A stretch of DNA of 64,000 nucleotides from Gracilariopsis chorda (GCA_003194525.1 NBIV01000147.1:62001-126000); one strand, 5' to 3'; positions 10,323 through 23,171 are shown, counted from the stretch's first letter. The notes: generated by a model not told the origin, from the sequence alone. Program-made: numbers and translations.

Positions 10323-13300
10323 CTATTTGTCTTCTTTCTCTATTACAACCGTTGCGGCCTCTTGCTCTGCTTTCATCCGTGAAGCTTTAGCCGCACTCAC
10401 TAAGGACATTCGAATAAGTACACCTAGTCCACATACCCCGCCAGCCGCACACCATTGGCAGGGGGTAATCAAGAATACGAACTGCACAACCATCGGACTA
10501 AATGGGAAGATCAGCAACACTGTGGCTAGTGTCTATTGCAAGTTCTTCAGCGTGCTGATGATCAAGTAGTTGAAATACGGGACTGGATTGTATAGAGAAA
10601 ACGAAGCCTTTCGAAAAGAAACTGGTAGAACGTAACCCTCATGGTGTGACTCCTTATATCCACTTTTGACTTCAAAGCACTTCTTTTTCGCAGCGAGCTC
10701 TGCTGTCGTCAGATCTAGTGATATCTGAATCTGAGCTTGAACGCCGCGGTAGTTTGGATGTTCCATGTTTATCCATTCCCTTTTTTGTGATAATGGGTTG
10801 CTGCGTCGTTACAATCTCATCGAATAGGGATCGTAACTTAGTATCGGCAAGAGCACAAAGCTGGTCTGATCCCATTCCAAGACATGTATCATCAAAGACC
10901 TGATGTTTCAATCTGGGCTTCACATCAAGCGGCGGGAGTTGTGATGCCCATTTCATTCTCCAATTGAACTCGGCTAACCCGTCCGCAACATATTTACAAG
11001 TATCTGTGATCTTCTCATCTTCTGGTCGGTTACCCAGACGCGCTTGAAAGTAGAACGCCGCCAACTTATTCGGGTCATTTGGCTGGAGCGTATACGGCAG
11101 CATACAATCCATAATCTTGTAAATCACAACTCTCATTTCGTAAATCGCGGAGGCCTCGAGATGGGAATCGCTCTGAACATCTTCGGTCTTTTGTCAACTT
11201 CGCTAGCGTCAAATATGTCTATGAACATTTCGAGCTGCTCTTTTAAATTCACGGACTCTTCGGAGTAGAGCGATCTAATATCTATCGGCGTTCTTGCTAG
11301 CGATCTCCATGCCGAGTTGTACCACCGAGCATCCAGATCTATCACAGTTTCTCCAAATGTTCCAACCATCCAAAGCCCTGTTTCCCGATGTTCACGGGCA
11401 GCTCTCGTTGCACCCATCCAATTTGTGGATTACCCTCTTCGGTCTTTATCATCATAGGGTAGCTAATTGGCAACAAATCCTCTGGAAGCATGCTATCTTT
11501 CACCTCAATGCGAACAGATCCTCCTGGCATCTTGACGGGGCTTTCAAAAATCTCAAAGAAATTTGGGCTGTCGTCGTCGATAATCGGGTGATACTTCGGA
11601 CTGTAAAAGTCTGGGTATCCACTGTAAATCCGAGCTGTTAGGTATGGGTTACATTGCGCCCCGATTTGCTGTAGATTGAACCCACGAAGTACGTAAACTC
11701 GAACCACAACTTCGGTTGGTACGACTACACGTCCAAATGAACGAAGCGACGTCATTCGTACCTTTCGGCTTCGTTCATCGTCCTTCTTCCCAACTTCCAC
11801 TACATCAAGTCGTGCCTTTACTTTTCCGACCACAGGGCAGGCTCCTTCCAAGGCTGCTCGTTTTTTCTCTCTGTTTAAAAGCGTTCTCGTGCTTTGGATC
11901 TCATCAAATTGCAGGATCGGGGGGAAGCTAGCTCCATTTCTTTGACCTTGGTCAGTATACTGAAGCTTACTTATGTTATTCCCCAATGAACGATTATCAG
12001 CACAGAATAAAAGAAACTCTTCATGTGCAGGTTCACTGAAATCAGATTCCAATCCCACCGGGCAATACCCTGGACTCTTCTTGAGCATTTTTGTCCCGTC
12101 GTAGTCAATTTTGGCATCATCAACACCGAGGAAGGAAGACAAAGGCACGACTTCGTCCAATTCTATTCCAAGTGCCTGGGCTGTGTCAGGCATTAGGTCA
12201 GCAAGAAAATCGGCAACTTGGTACCTAATCACGCGAATAGGAGCCAGAGCGGCAGATAGCTTATCTGAAACACTAGATCCCTTCTTCTTATGTTCTTTCC
12301 GCTCTTCAGCCGTTGACAATGGTTCATCATTATCCTTCTTCAGAAATGCTACTTGAAGAACATCTCTGTTCTCATGCAGCACCAGCATGTTCTTTCTTTC
12401 ACGGCATTCATGATACTTCACTTTATGGAGCCTCAAAGATTATGTCCCAATCGGTTCTTTTCCTGCAAGTTTCGCATTTTGTCTGAAGTGGTATCTGCGA
12501 TCATTGGCACACAAGCGCTCAGGCACTGGGGCATCTGTACCAAAGGAATCATCAATAAGAGTATCGCTCGTCAATTGCCTTCGACGATGCTCACACAGCC
12601 ACTTCTAAAGCGGAACACATGCAGTTGCAATGACATCGGTGCTTTTCGAGTGATCATAATCAGCATAAACCTATATGTTCAATGCAAGAGCAAGCCGAAG
12701 GTCTTCTGGAATCCATTTATCTAGGACTAGAACATCTAAAATGTTGCAGTTCCCTTCATAAGCGCGTTGTCGGAGAATAGTACCTTTCTTCGACCTCTCA
12801 GCATTCATGGACACCGCCAATACGGCGCATTCCAGCCACAAATTACCAACGGCGTATCTCAAAAACTTTGTATCGTGCAGACATTTCGCAAACTGCAAAG
12901 ATTGATCGGCGGTATCAAGCTCTGCGCATGGAATGATTGATCGGCCAAGGCTCTCCGTGTTCGTCATCGTATATCAGTACATTCACATTCGGTTTCCACT
13001 GACCCTCTCGCATGCTGATATCTCGGATCCCTACCGCTAATTCCTATAGGGGAGATATAGTTCTACGGCAAAGCAGTGACCCCGTCCTGCTCTTGTCTCC
13101 CATCGCCACCATGAATCGAGGGTCTGACAGACCGTCATCATCATCTGCAGGTAGATTCCGTCCTTGACGGATGAGTGCGCGGAGTGTATAGGATCTTTGG
13201 GCACCGAGACGAATAGAATACGTGTATGTCTTGGGAACGGGCGGGGGCAATTCGATAGAGTTCTGGATCTCTTTCCTTTTTTGTAGCATCGAACGTCGTC

Positions 13301-15159
13301 GCAGGTTCATGTACAGGCCAGATCCCATCATCATTGTTGTTTCCTTTTGAGGCGGGCCCTGGGATAAGATCACGTTTCACAGACTTTTCATCAGCGTCGG
13401 AGACGTAGGGACCAGTCTCCGTCGGATCGTAACGCGCCAGTGAGGCTACCATAAGAATGCTGCCGGGGACAATGTTGTCAGTTGCATCAAGAACATTGTT
13501 TCCAGGGTAGTTCGTAAACATCCACCTAGGATCTCGTTGGACGCAGATAAGGTGCTTTACAGGATGTCATACGAACGAGTTAGGTTGCCATTCTGAATCA
13601 TTTTCACCGCTACCAGTTCCTTCAGAGACCACTTCTTGATTTTCTGCTCGACGCTTCTCAAGCTCCGAAACAGTAGACGCTTTTCTCGCAGAACGAGTGA
13701 TTAAAAAGTCCGGGACCTGCTCAACATCTTCCGGGAACTGCAGGTTCGGAATAAAAATGGCCGAAAGGTCCTTCCACTCGACACACATGCTCTGTATCGT
13801 AGGCTTCTCGAGGGTTTCGCCAAAGTGATAAAGCCCGATGCAGCCATCGATACGGACAGACCACCCGTTCTTGAGGGGCACGTCTGTAGCGCGAAGAACA
13901 AAAATGTCAAGTTTTTAAAACTGCAAAGTGGGTAGCGGCGGGGGAGGGCATGGCCTGACAAAAGGCTCGACAACTTCTCCGGGTTTTGCACCAACTCCGC
14001 TAAGCACTCTGCCGCGGAATGCAACAACCCTGTCGTGCTGATCAGCCTCACCCTGGGGCTTGCCGAAAAAGTTGTAGTAACGCAGTTTCATCAGTGCAAC
14101 GATCCTCAAGCGATCACCTTCATCTTCGCCATCCGCAGGATCTCTTCGGACAACTGCATTCGTCATGTTCTTGAAAAGCTCTTCGAAGGAAACGTTCACC
14201 TGCCCTATCAGCTTGTCCGTTCTAAATGGATCTTGAAGAGGAGGCATGACCGTGTGATACAACTTCAAACTGATTCCCTCTTGGACCACACGCTCGTTAA
14301 TAACAGTAAACGGCAGCACATACTCCTCATTACATATCACGCGTCTTTAAGGTGATACCCGGCACTCCTTCCCAACTTTGGGGTCAATCACGTCCTTCGA
14401 TTCAGCAATGAATACTCCTGTTTCATGATCCTTCCATCCAGAGTAGTTAAAAGCATACCCACGGATAGCATCGCGGTACCCAGGGCTGACCATGTCAGGA
14501 AGCATGTTGGCCCACACAATGGTGATATGCACAGCCCAGTCTTGGTATGAAATCTTTAGGGTCTTAAGAACGTTGCTCTTCAACAAGTTACCGGCCGATA
14601 GTTCTTCAGTGTCCCCAGTGTCGTCATGGGAAGAGGGTGAACCTCCAGGGGGAACGACGGTGATAGACATCTTGATGAAACCGGCACGATGCTTACCTTC
14701 TCTGGGGTCTTGCAGCGCAAACCACTTTCTGTACATTTCGTGAGCAGGGAGCTCTAGCATACGCTTTGCATCAACTGTGTACACGCCAATTTTCTTTGAT
14801 GCGTCGGTGCGACTCCAGTCCATAACTTCAATAACAATTTTTTCATCTTCAAACTCAAGTCCGGTGTGCACGCTGGAGAAGAAGAGCAATAGATTGACCA
14901 TGAAAGTGAGCGTTTGCTTCTGACAGCCCGTCTTCTTGGTGATTACCATCACCGTGGCAGAAAGAAACCGATCAGAACCTTCAGAAATGTCCACACCTCG
15001 CAGGTTTCTCAACTCGAAGACGTTCACACGCACCGTCCATTCCCCATTTGGAAAGCTGACAAAGCATTTGCCGATACGATTAACTGCTACTATCAACCGG
15101 GGTGATTTGAGCAGAAGCGCGGAAGATGGCCGCACGGTAATTTTCACAACCGAGTGCAT
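10323..15159 (-). pseudogene. Ferlin-like multi-C2-domain membrane protein, interrupted
   Basis: Remnant of a ferlin, a tail-anchored protein that acts in Ca2+-dependent membrane fusion and repair. About 1,600 codons remain. In order: C2 at about 15.03-14.69 kb (WTVRVNVFELRNLRGVD); C2 at about 14.57-14.13 kb; a C2-like segment at about 13.92-13.70 kb (KLDIFVLRATDVPLKNGW); the ferlin segment MFTNYPGNNVLDATDNIVPG at 13.52 kb; C2 from 13.22 kb (YTLRALIRQGRNLPADDDD, then GLSDPRF); C2 at 11.74-11.35 kb (VVVRVYVLRGFNLQQIG); the last C2 from 11.14 kb; and a C-terminal hydrophobic anchor at about 10.53-10.40 kb. No intron is needed, since frames continue directly across the stops. In-frame stops end at 14347 (TAA), 13915 (TAA), 13567 (TGA), 13044 (TAG), 12671 (TAG), 12605 (TAG), 12440 (TAA) and 10533 (TAG). 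The frame changes near 13.36, 12.95, 11.40, 11.14 and 10.70 kb. The N-terminus may be missing beyond 15.16 kb, where LINE sequence starts. The ferlin call is firm; the dead status depends on the code and assembly being standard. Confidence 0.8.
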
Positions 15160-15169
15160 GAAGAGCTAT

Positions 15170-15930
15170 ACGTACTTCGGACCGTGTGATACCGCCAATA
15201 TCCGTGCCAATGCCAATGTGAAATGCGCTCAACTGAATTTCGCCTATAACGGAGGCATGCGGAGAATCGTGCATATATCGATGAGCGCAGTCAGTTTCTT
15301 GCCCACATATGAGTTCTACTTGACCATCATGGGCTTTCTTCGAAAGTTCTGCGCGTTTTGCGGCACCGAGAAGACCGTGGAAATTGAGCTGCAAGATGCG
15401 TATATTTGAGTGTTTTTCCGATTTTGAACCTTTCAATCCGTTCTTGGCCTCCGTTGGAGATCTGTCAGCGTTCTAATTTCGCTCCGCCCCAGCGAGGAGG
15501 GGTCGAAGTCAGGCACACCACGTGAAGGAGAGATGCACGTGCCCCTGCTTTCTTCGTTCTTGCAGAGACGTGCTCGGTCGCTCAGAGGAAGGGATTTGTT
15601 TGCCAGCTGACGCTTTTCGCAAGACGCTTCCGTCGCAAGAAGTATAGCCTCATCTTGGTCCATGAATTCCGACAGTCTGGACCCCAATAGCTCTGTGTAG
15701 CGGCAAAGCAAGTTATCGTCGCGTCGACGCCTTCGTTTCTTGTTTGGCCACCACGACGAGGGCAATCTTGACAACGCCGCAATGCGCGAGCATATGTTGC
15801 AAAATGCCACGCATTCAGTTGCTGAGGGCGACTCTAACAGACATGACCGTTTAAGTTTAACACTGTCACTTGTTTCATGCTGGCAATCGTTGGTACTGAA
15901 GGCGCGGCTGCAGTAAGTTTTTCTGTTCAC
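15170..15930 (-). mobile_element. LINE 5' fragment: ORF1 plus start of endonuclease ORF2
   Basis: An uninterrupted 165-residue frame (15930-15433) with a Cys-containing segment and a basic KKRRRRRDD tract is directly followed, in another frame, by a frame opening with SNIRILQLNFHGLLGAAKRA and then VELICGQET. The second part matches the start of LINE AP-like endonucleases (family pattern L-ILQ-N--G ... D---LQET), including the catalytic Glu of the QET motif. The two frames meet at about 15435, as in bicistronic LINEs. After about 15.17 kb the endonuclease similarity is lost and the ferlin frame begins, so the rest of ORF2 is missing here. The first frame is called ORF1 from position and basic character only. 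Confidence 0.5.
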
Positions 15931-16280
15931 ATCTTGCTCTGTTGCAAGGTAGAAATTAGATCACCATCGCACCGGCCTCTGCAAATAATTTTGTACCGTG
16001 CCGCATCGCTAACCGCTCCCACACCCATATGTTTTACTCTCCAAAATGCGGCCCGTGGGGGTGATTGAAGCAATCATAGCAAGGCACGTACACTTTCATG
16101 AAACGATTCTACTCCGAATTTCGCTGTTGTAGTCACGTATGCTGCAATGCTTGCTCAGAAACTTCATGTGCAAAGTTCTCATTTTTCCCAGATGTCTTTG
16201 TTTGCAGACCCGTACCACCGACCAACCTTTCAACAGCTTTCCTTTCTGACGGAGCTGCATATGCAGCTGAGTATAATATT

Positions 16281-17255
16281 CTAGTCAGCCGTGTCCTTCA
16301 GTCTATTGATCTCTTGGGTAAGCTCCAAAATGCGTCTCTGCTTTGCACTCTGGCAAACACCCACTGATGACCAATCCCTGCCAGAAGCTCTCCTCAACTG
16401 CCTTTTGCGCGTGGTAGAGCGCGCAGGCACCGCTACAATCGGATCAATCACGACGGCGTCAGCAACATTCAGGTCTGGAACGACGGCAGAAGCCGAACCA
16501 GAAATACTGGGTACGCTCGCCGCCGACATTAAGACGTGATCAATTGACCACTGCTCCGGTTGGCAATACTGTACAACCGGCGCGGCACGTGATCCCCTCG
16601 GAGAAAGCGCAATTTGCGTCGGCCTCAAATTCTGCTCAGTGAGGTACGTTCCTGTATTTTGAGGAGAACTGCTTTGGAAGCGTACAGGTTCTGACTGCGC
16701 ACATTGTTTCACTGCCTCCACATGCTCGTCGTCTCCTGTGCATCCCGTTGGAAGATCTTGAATGTCCCCGGAATCGTTTCCAGGGCATGCCCTCTCCTCG
16801 GCCAATTTCTTGCGGTGAGTACGGCTTGCGGTTTCCATCTTCAATTCAATGAAAAGCTTGATCAGTCAGTCATTCTCCCCTTGTGCTAGAACGGCCATCG
16901 TGGGGTTGGACCTCAGTGCCGTAACTACTTCATCCACCTTGTCCCAATGTTGCTGACACGCTTTATTGAATGTGAGCTTGCCGTATATGTCCATTCCTCT
17001 CAGTGATCGTCATAGTTGTGTGTTGCAGGCACGGTAAGCTCGCTCATTTCTCGCTCTGTCATCACAGTTGTCGGTGAAAGCAAGGAGCTGATTCTCAGGG
17101 TTGTTCAAATTATGTGCGTTGTGTGCCTTCACGAATGCATCGGCGTACCGAGAGGGATTGCGCCTGCACTTGTTGTTGCGAAAAGCATTCTCTGCTTCTG
17201 AAAGACCTATCTTTTTCTGCTGGCGGATCGGAAGAGGGATGAAAGTGCGCGGCAT
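16281..17255 (-). pseudogene. Unassigned frame with two in-frame TGA codons
   Basis: A single reading frame of about 325 codons, broken by two TGA codons (near 17.01 and 16.88 kb). Protein-like sequence continues on both sides of each. The first part is rich in Asn/Arg (FVKAHNAHNLNNPENQLLAF). The middle contains FNKACQQHWDKVDEVV, reminiscent of a SANT/Myb helix but too short to assign. The last part is Ser/Pro/Ala-rich with a basic cluster (RSTTRKRQLRRASGRDW) and ends in a short amphipathic helix (RRILELTQEINRLKDTAD). It lies divergently beside the CACTA element (17.6-20.8 kb), so it could be that element's second gene, but nothing proves it. Both TGA codons could derive from CGA. Function unknown. 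Confidence 0.4.
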
Positions 17256-17559
17256 CGCGAGAAGACTTGAATGGCGGATGATCCCAGAAGGACTAGATTT
17301 CAGACGAAGAAGGGTGTAGAAATGCTACAGAATATTTATGGAAAGGAGAGAGAGCTTTGAACGAGATGAAATGTATCAAGGGCGCCCCACGAAAATCCTT
17401 TTCGCTTCGACTACTGAAGCGAAAAGTGCAGGCTGTCTGTTGGTACCCTTTGCGTTCTGGGAAGCTCCGCCATAGTAAGCAAGTACTGACGGAAACATGT
17501 TTATTTCTCAACTTCTTTGGGAGGGCATGTGATAGACCACGAAACGATCGTTTCCCACA

Positions 17560-20500
17560 CGATGTCACCTCTCACTGCAGGAGACTACATTTCCCTCACC
17601 GAATACAGCTGCCGATGTCGTCCTCCTGGCAAAAGGGTGAGCCATGCTACAATGAAACGGCACAAGAGAATTGCAAACCAGGAGTGATCCAGACTTGGCT
17701 TGCAACTGCTCGGCTCTGGAGCTCATTTCTCTGAAGAGCGTTCAGAGATAGAGAGGAACAAGTACAAGGCACTGCGATTATCCAAACCACGACAAATTTC
17801 TACTGAAGAAGGTGATGCTCAAGAAGAGGAGTACAACGATGAGCAAGGTTGCTATTTTTATGAAGGTTGTAGTGTACGAGGAGATGACCCATGCGATGGA
17901 CATGTTGGAGAGCCACGAGAGGCTGCATAGCTTGCCGCAGACAATGCTGTTCCTTCCCGATCCTGCATCCAGACCGTCACAAACGGCAATGACGGGCATG
18001 ACCCAATCGATCACTGGACCGCGGATGCCCCACAGGGTCCTGGAGGTAGCCGAGATGATGCGTTTTCCGCACCGTTGATTCCCAATCCTTCCTTTTCTGC
18101 AGGCAGACAGACAGCGGCGCAATCGCTGGCCAATTCGGGCGTAGTCGGCTATGACAATTGTATGGACACAGTGTCCCTGGATCTAATCGCATCAGGGAGG
18201 AAACCTAATCCCGCCGATCATCAGAGGACGCTCTCACGATCTTCTGTCGTCATTTCAACCGAAAATGTCGGTCCGTCTCTCCCCGGTTTCCATAGAGCAG
18301 CTTTTGATCGTTTTCGGTCCTTTTGCTCACGTCCCAGGATTTTCTCCAGCTATGCGTTGAGTTTTCTCTGACAGAAACTGCGATGCAGATAATATACAAG
18401 ATAATGTATGGCATGAAAAGAACTCTCGGTGGGCATAGAAGCATGCATTACCTGGCCTGGAACACGGCTACGAGAAACTTGGTGAAGTATAGCCAGCTGG
18501 AAACCGAGCATTTCGAGTGCTGCAGCAATCATTTGCTCTTCCGTCATAGTGATGCAACGAGCCAGGCTGCTCTTTGCGAAGTTTGCATTGCTGAAAAGCT
18601 GCCACCGGAGAGGACAATTTTCGAGTACATACCTTTATTGCCGAGGGTCGCGAGCTGGATGGCGGACGCATTGTCTTGTGAGCAGCTTTTCGAATACCGA
18701 CACAAGCAATGGACCACACCGGTCCAGTCAGGTGGTTTCTACACAGATGTATTTGATGGCTCTGTCTACAAAGATGTGGAGATCTACTTTGGAGGTTCCG
18801 AAGCTCTCAAATGGGACGTCTTTCTTTCCATATCAACCGACGGTTTCCAGACATTCGAGAATGGTCGCTATGACTGCTGGCCAATCAGCGCCCTCCTTCT
18901 CAACCTTCACCCGCGCAAACGCTTTTTGATGCGAAACGTTGTACCTCTCGGCTTGATCAAAGGTCCAAAGGAGCCTAAAAGACTCGACACGTTTCTCATT
19001 GCTATCATAGATGAGCTGAAGTCCATTAAAAAGAAAGGGGGGACGAAGCTAGTTTTCCATGATGGGCAAAAACGAAGGCTTCGTGTTCAGGTTCGTTGTT
19101 TTCAGGCGACTTACCAGCCATGGCGAAGATGTATGGCACGACGGGTGCGTCCGGAAAATTTCCGTGACGCTTCTGTGACTTGGAAGGTACCCTCCTGCCC
19201 AGTTCGAATCGGTACTATTACCCGTCCAAGATTCGACAACATCTGAACGGAAGGATGCGAATTATACCTCGATACCAACTCCATGACCCGGGAAAGAGGT
19301 CTTTGGCTGTGATAAAGCGCGTGCTGGGGCTGCTGGACGTAGAGCCTCGGATTAGCAAGGCAGAACGGAGGCGCATTTCGAGGGCTCATGGAATTAATTG
19401 GAAGACGGAACTCCTTGGACTTCCAACGCTCATCCCCTACGAATCGTTTCCAATCGATATGATGCATGAGACGATGAACATTACGCGCGATCTCATGGAG
19501 ATCTGGAAGGGAGAAAATTTGCACCTATCACGCCTGTACGGCAAGCAGCACGAATATATCATGTCTCAGGAGGGATGGAAACTCGTGGATGAGGACCTTC
19601 TAGTTTTAGGACAAGGCACTTGCTATAGCCTTCTTGGAGCTCATCCACGAAGTACGGCCACCTACTATAGCTGGAAAGGATCCGAGTGCAGGCAGTTCAT
19701 TCTTCACTACTGTCTCATTGTACTCAACAGTTTCTTGCCAGTGAGGTATCTGAAGGGGGCACAGCACTTTTCGTGGCTTTTAAATCTATGCAGAAGTCCC
19801 GCTCTGTCTCAGAGAGATGTTTCCGATATGAAAAGGCACGCCGTTGCATTTGTGCATCACATGGAGCAGGACTACTACCGCTAAAGCCCACGAAGCCTCG
19901 GCATTTGCAAGTACACACTCCACCACCTACTAAATCTTGCAGATAACGTTGAAGCCCTTGGTACACCGCTGAACTAGAGCCAATGGTGGATGGAAAGATA
20001 CGTGGGCTGGGTGAAACATCGCCTGAACGCGCGAAACCTTGCTGTGGAATCCCTCACCGAGAATGCCAAACTCTTTGAAAGCTACAAACTATTCTTCAAG
20101 GAGGGTTTCGCCGAAGGTCATAGCACATCCTCAGGAAATGATTCGGATGTCGAGGAAACTGAAATCGTGGAAGAGGCCTTCTCGCTGCTGCATTACGTTG
20201 GTGCGTGGTCCGTGAATGGTCCAACTCCTCGGAGATGGAACCTGAAGGGCCTGCTCGCCGACTATGTTACACGTGCTAAAAATGTTGCAGCAGGGGCTGC
20301 CTCAAGCTGTATCAGTGGAGATATGATTGAGGTGTACTGCCACGCTTTAGTGCCTTGCGATGATCACTTGCACGAGGTGGGAGCATGGGAGACGAAACGA
20401 GATGGAGCGAAAAGGTCACATTTCTTCTGTTCAGAACAGTATGCTTCTGCAACCCGTTGCAATGGGCGGGACGTCTACTACGGTAGAGTGAGTTTGCTGT

Positions 20501-20799
20501 TCAAGTACGCGTTCGAGTTTGCTGAGGGAATACAGAGGCACTCTCTCTTTGCGGGAGAATGGGGACGAGACTTGCGCAAGACGCATCTCAACCAGGTTTA
20601 CGCACCACATGGGTGGCCTTTTGGTCAAGTGACTGTTGAGGACATTTCAATTCTTCTCAACCCGATCGGCGTTACAACTGACACGTACCCAGCTGACGCA
20701 TACGGTGGAGTTGCGCGAGGTACGAGGCTGTTTTTCATCGACCCGTGCGCAAAATCCTACGCCTTTTTGAGGAAGGGTGGCCGTCCCCGGATGGCCTAG
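17560..20799 (+). mobile_element. CACTA (En/Spm-like) DNA transposon, decayed
   Basis: Plus-strand element containing a Tnp2-type transposase gene. From about 17.56 to 18.3 kb there are short acidic or Cys-containing segments (EEEYNDEQGCYFYEG) that may be the N-terminal part of the transposase. I could not find convincing CACTA-type terminal repeats, so the ends given are those of coding similarity. Downstream (20.8-21.25 kb) is a non-coding stretch with several TTGGCC/ATTGGC motifs that may be subterminal repeats. Confidence 0.6.
18323..20799 (+). pseudogene. Tnp2-family CACTA transposase, interrupted
   Basis: Transposase of the Tnp2 family. The hallmark segment is at 18.82-19.03 kb: LSISTDGFQTFENGRYDCWP, then the hydrophobic strand and LGLIKGPKEPKRLDTFL. 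Then come GDLPAMAKMYGTTGASGKF and RFCDLEG at about 19.11-19.18 kb, IDMMHETMNITRDLMEIWKG at 19.46 kb, CKYTLHHLLNLADNVEALG at about 19.93 kb, and MERYVGWVKHRLNARN at 19.99 kb. The gene is broken by a one-base frame change near 19.10 kb, a TGA at about 19.17 kb where the family has the first Cys of its C-R-C motif, a TAA at 19.88 kb and a TAG at 19.98 kb. The rest is one frame to the TAG at 20799. The last 270 codons are fully open, which suggests moderate age. Confidence 0.75.
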
Positions 20800-23171
20800 A
20801 CCGCAACCTGTCAGGAGTGCGCAGATAGAACACTGTAAAGCGCTGGAGTGTGGAGTACAAATACGGCGTTTGAGGTGTGATAGAAACGGTACAATGGGCA
20901 CCAGTACGAAATATATACGTGCCATATCCAACTGTGATTGGACATCCAAAATGCAAAATTAGCACTTCTATGATGCCACAAGTATGATAGAAACGGCAGA
21001 CCTGGCCACAAAAAGCGGGGTCATTTTCCCGTAATTGGAACACACTTGACCCCTATGCCCGCTATCGGACATTCATTGGCTTCATTTTGGCCACCAATTG
21101 GGTGGTGCCGGCGTACAGCTCTAGCTTCCAAATATTGGCCAGCAGTCTGCCAAAAGCTGACCAATACGTGGTGTCATACACTGGCAAAAGACGACCAAAA
21201 ACAGAAATAATGTCTACTAGGGTTGTGCCAGAGGCCATACATGTAAATATGCTACGTCTGTGCTGTCTGAAACTCGAACTAAGCGATATTAACTAACCGG
21301 GGCTGGCGTCTGCACCCAATTGTCGTGGTCGACACAATAGGTTCACTATCTACTCAGACTGCAGGTTTGCCAGTAGTCTCACGGGCTAAGCAACAGAGAA
21401 ACGCGCACAAGCAGTGGCCAGAGGCCAAAAGTGACGACGACAGAACGGGTAGTACCTGGCGAGTGTGGGATACAAGGTGGATCTCGACTATAGTTGCAAA
21501 GATCATAGCCTGTATTTTCGGCTTCGGCACGTGAGTATGTTCAAAAGAATTTTTGTTGCAATACCAGACCTGCAGTTCTGAAGCCAAAAAGAGTTTGGCA
21601 GACTTTGCGTAGAAGCTGCAGCGTGATCTCGGGGCACTAATATGGCCGGCGGCTACGACAGCTTTCCTAAAGTTAGTCTACTCTAATAAACAAAGGGCAC
21701 TATTGTACAAGTGTACACGCGTCCGCGCGTTGCAGTCGGCCAAGAGCCGGTGACACACGTAGACACGCCACGCCCAATGGGCGCTTAGTACACAGCGGCA
21801 GTGCCGCTAAAAACTAACACTTTCAGGCCATACTCTTCTATATTAACAGTGCGGCTGCACCGTAACGGCCATGTCTCTGGTATCTATATAACTTCAAGCC
21901 CCAGTGTGCTACGCAGCCCCATTCGGTGTCAAATCCCTCATCTCGTAGGAGGGCTCTCGTAAATGGAAGACTTCTTCAGTTCGTTCTCCGGTGTATGTTT
22001 CCTCTTACCGGGTTCTTCGAACCTAAGAGCTTCCTTTTCGTGGCCAGGGTTACCTGCAGAGAAGAGTGTTGGGTTTCATGGCTGTGCAGAGTTTTAGATA
22101 GGTTTGAATAGCGTTGGTTTCGCAAAAATAGTATGTGGCAGGGGACATGTAAAGTACTTTTTTCGTGGATATATGATGCTGCCCAGACCAAACGCTTTCT
22201 ATTTGGCGCTAGGGCCTAGTACTTTCCCACTATGTTGGCCATTGCTTACAGTGAACACATGAACTGAGAACAGGTATGGTCATGCGCATACAACTAGTGG
22301 GAAATAATGGCCATCGACGCCACATGCACATTAACATTCCGAGTCTCTTAAAAACAATCAGCGGGGCAGATGTCATATCCATCCATGCCAATTTGTGAAG
22401 GTTGACCATTCGAATATGGAATTTGCAGGAGCTGCACGCGTTTGTTCCCTACGTGAAGAACGGGTTTTCTTCGGCCTTTCTTTGCCAACCGTAACTGGGT
22501 GATCGGATTGAACACACCCCCTCCTCGCGCTTCACGAAAAATATCATATCGCGGTTTGGGGTGTTGTATTCATAAGAAGCAAAGCAAGAGGTATGAATCT
22601 TTCTCAATCAAAAAATCCTTGGCGGAGTTTGACCGATGACTGGGATCAAGAGCACGTCGTGCAGTGCTTTCCGCTCGAGCATGCTGGAGCACTTCGAGGC
22701 AGGTACGTATCCTGTTTTACTCATGTTACCCTAGCAATAATTTCGAAAAGAATGGTCGCATGTATTGCGTACAACGTGCGTACATGGTGTTAATTCGGAC
22801 GCCAATTATACGTTATTAGTGCACCACTTGGTTTAATATTCTGCTAGGTGTCGCAACTAAAAACAGTTTCGATTGCAAAGCCAAGTCCGTCGATGAACAT
22901 CGAACAGCACTTTCCAGTAAGGTAGGCATTTCTACGATTATAGAAAGCCTAGTTAGGGCGCACCGAGTAATCGATTTTGATTTCGTCTGGCTTCTGGAGA
23001 TTATCTGGCAACGGAAGCATTGCCTTTTGAATAGCGATGTTTGTGGCGTAAGGTCGTCGGAAGCCTTAGACAGCCTCCGAGCAATTATTGCCTTCCACTA
23101 AGAAGGCACGAGTCACACTATTGACAGATTTGTATTGGTTTTCTGCCACTCCCTGTAGAATAAAGGACATT
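20800..23171. other. Intergenic, no gene recognised
   Basis: No convincing coding frame. The 20.85-21.25 kb part has repeated TTGGCC/ATTGGC motifs and two copies of GATAGAAACGG (about 20880 and 20990). The remainder to the Harbinger left end shows nothing I can name. Confidence 0.4.

Noticed and set aside
13880-14350. Very short introns (33 and 38 nt, GT...AG) at two ferlin stops
   Set aside because: The intervening bases also translate as good C2-domain sequence (KLDIFVLRATDVP) in the same frame, so a plain in-frame stop explains the data better.
19160-19180. TGA read as Cys or selenocysteine in the CACTA transposase
   Set aside because: It stands at a Cys position, but the gene also has a frame change, a TAA and a TAG. 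TGA elsewhere replaces Arg-like positions.
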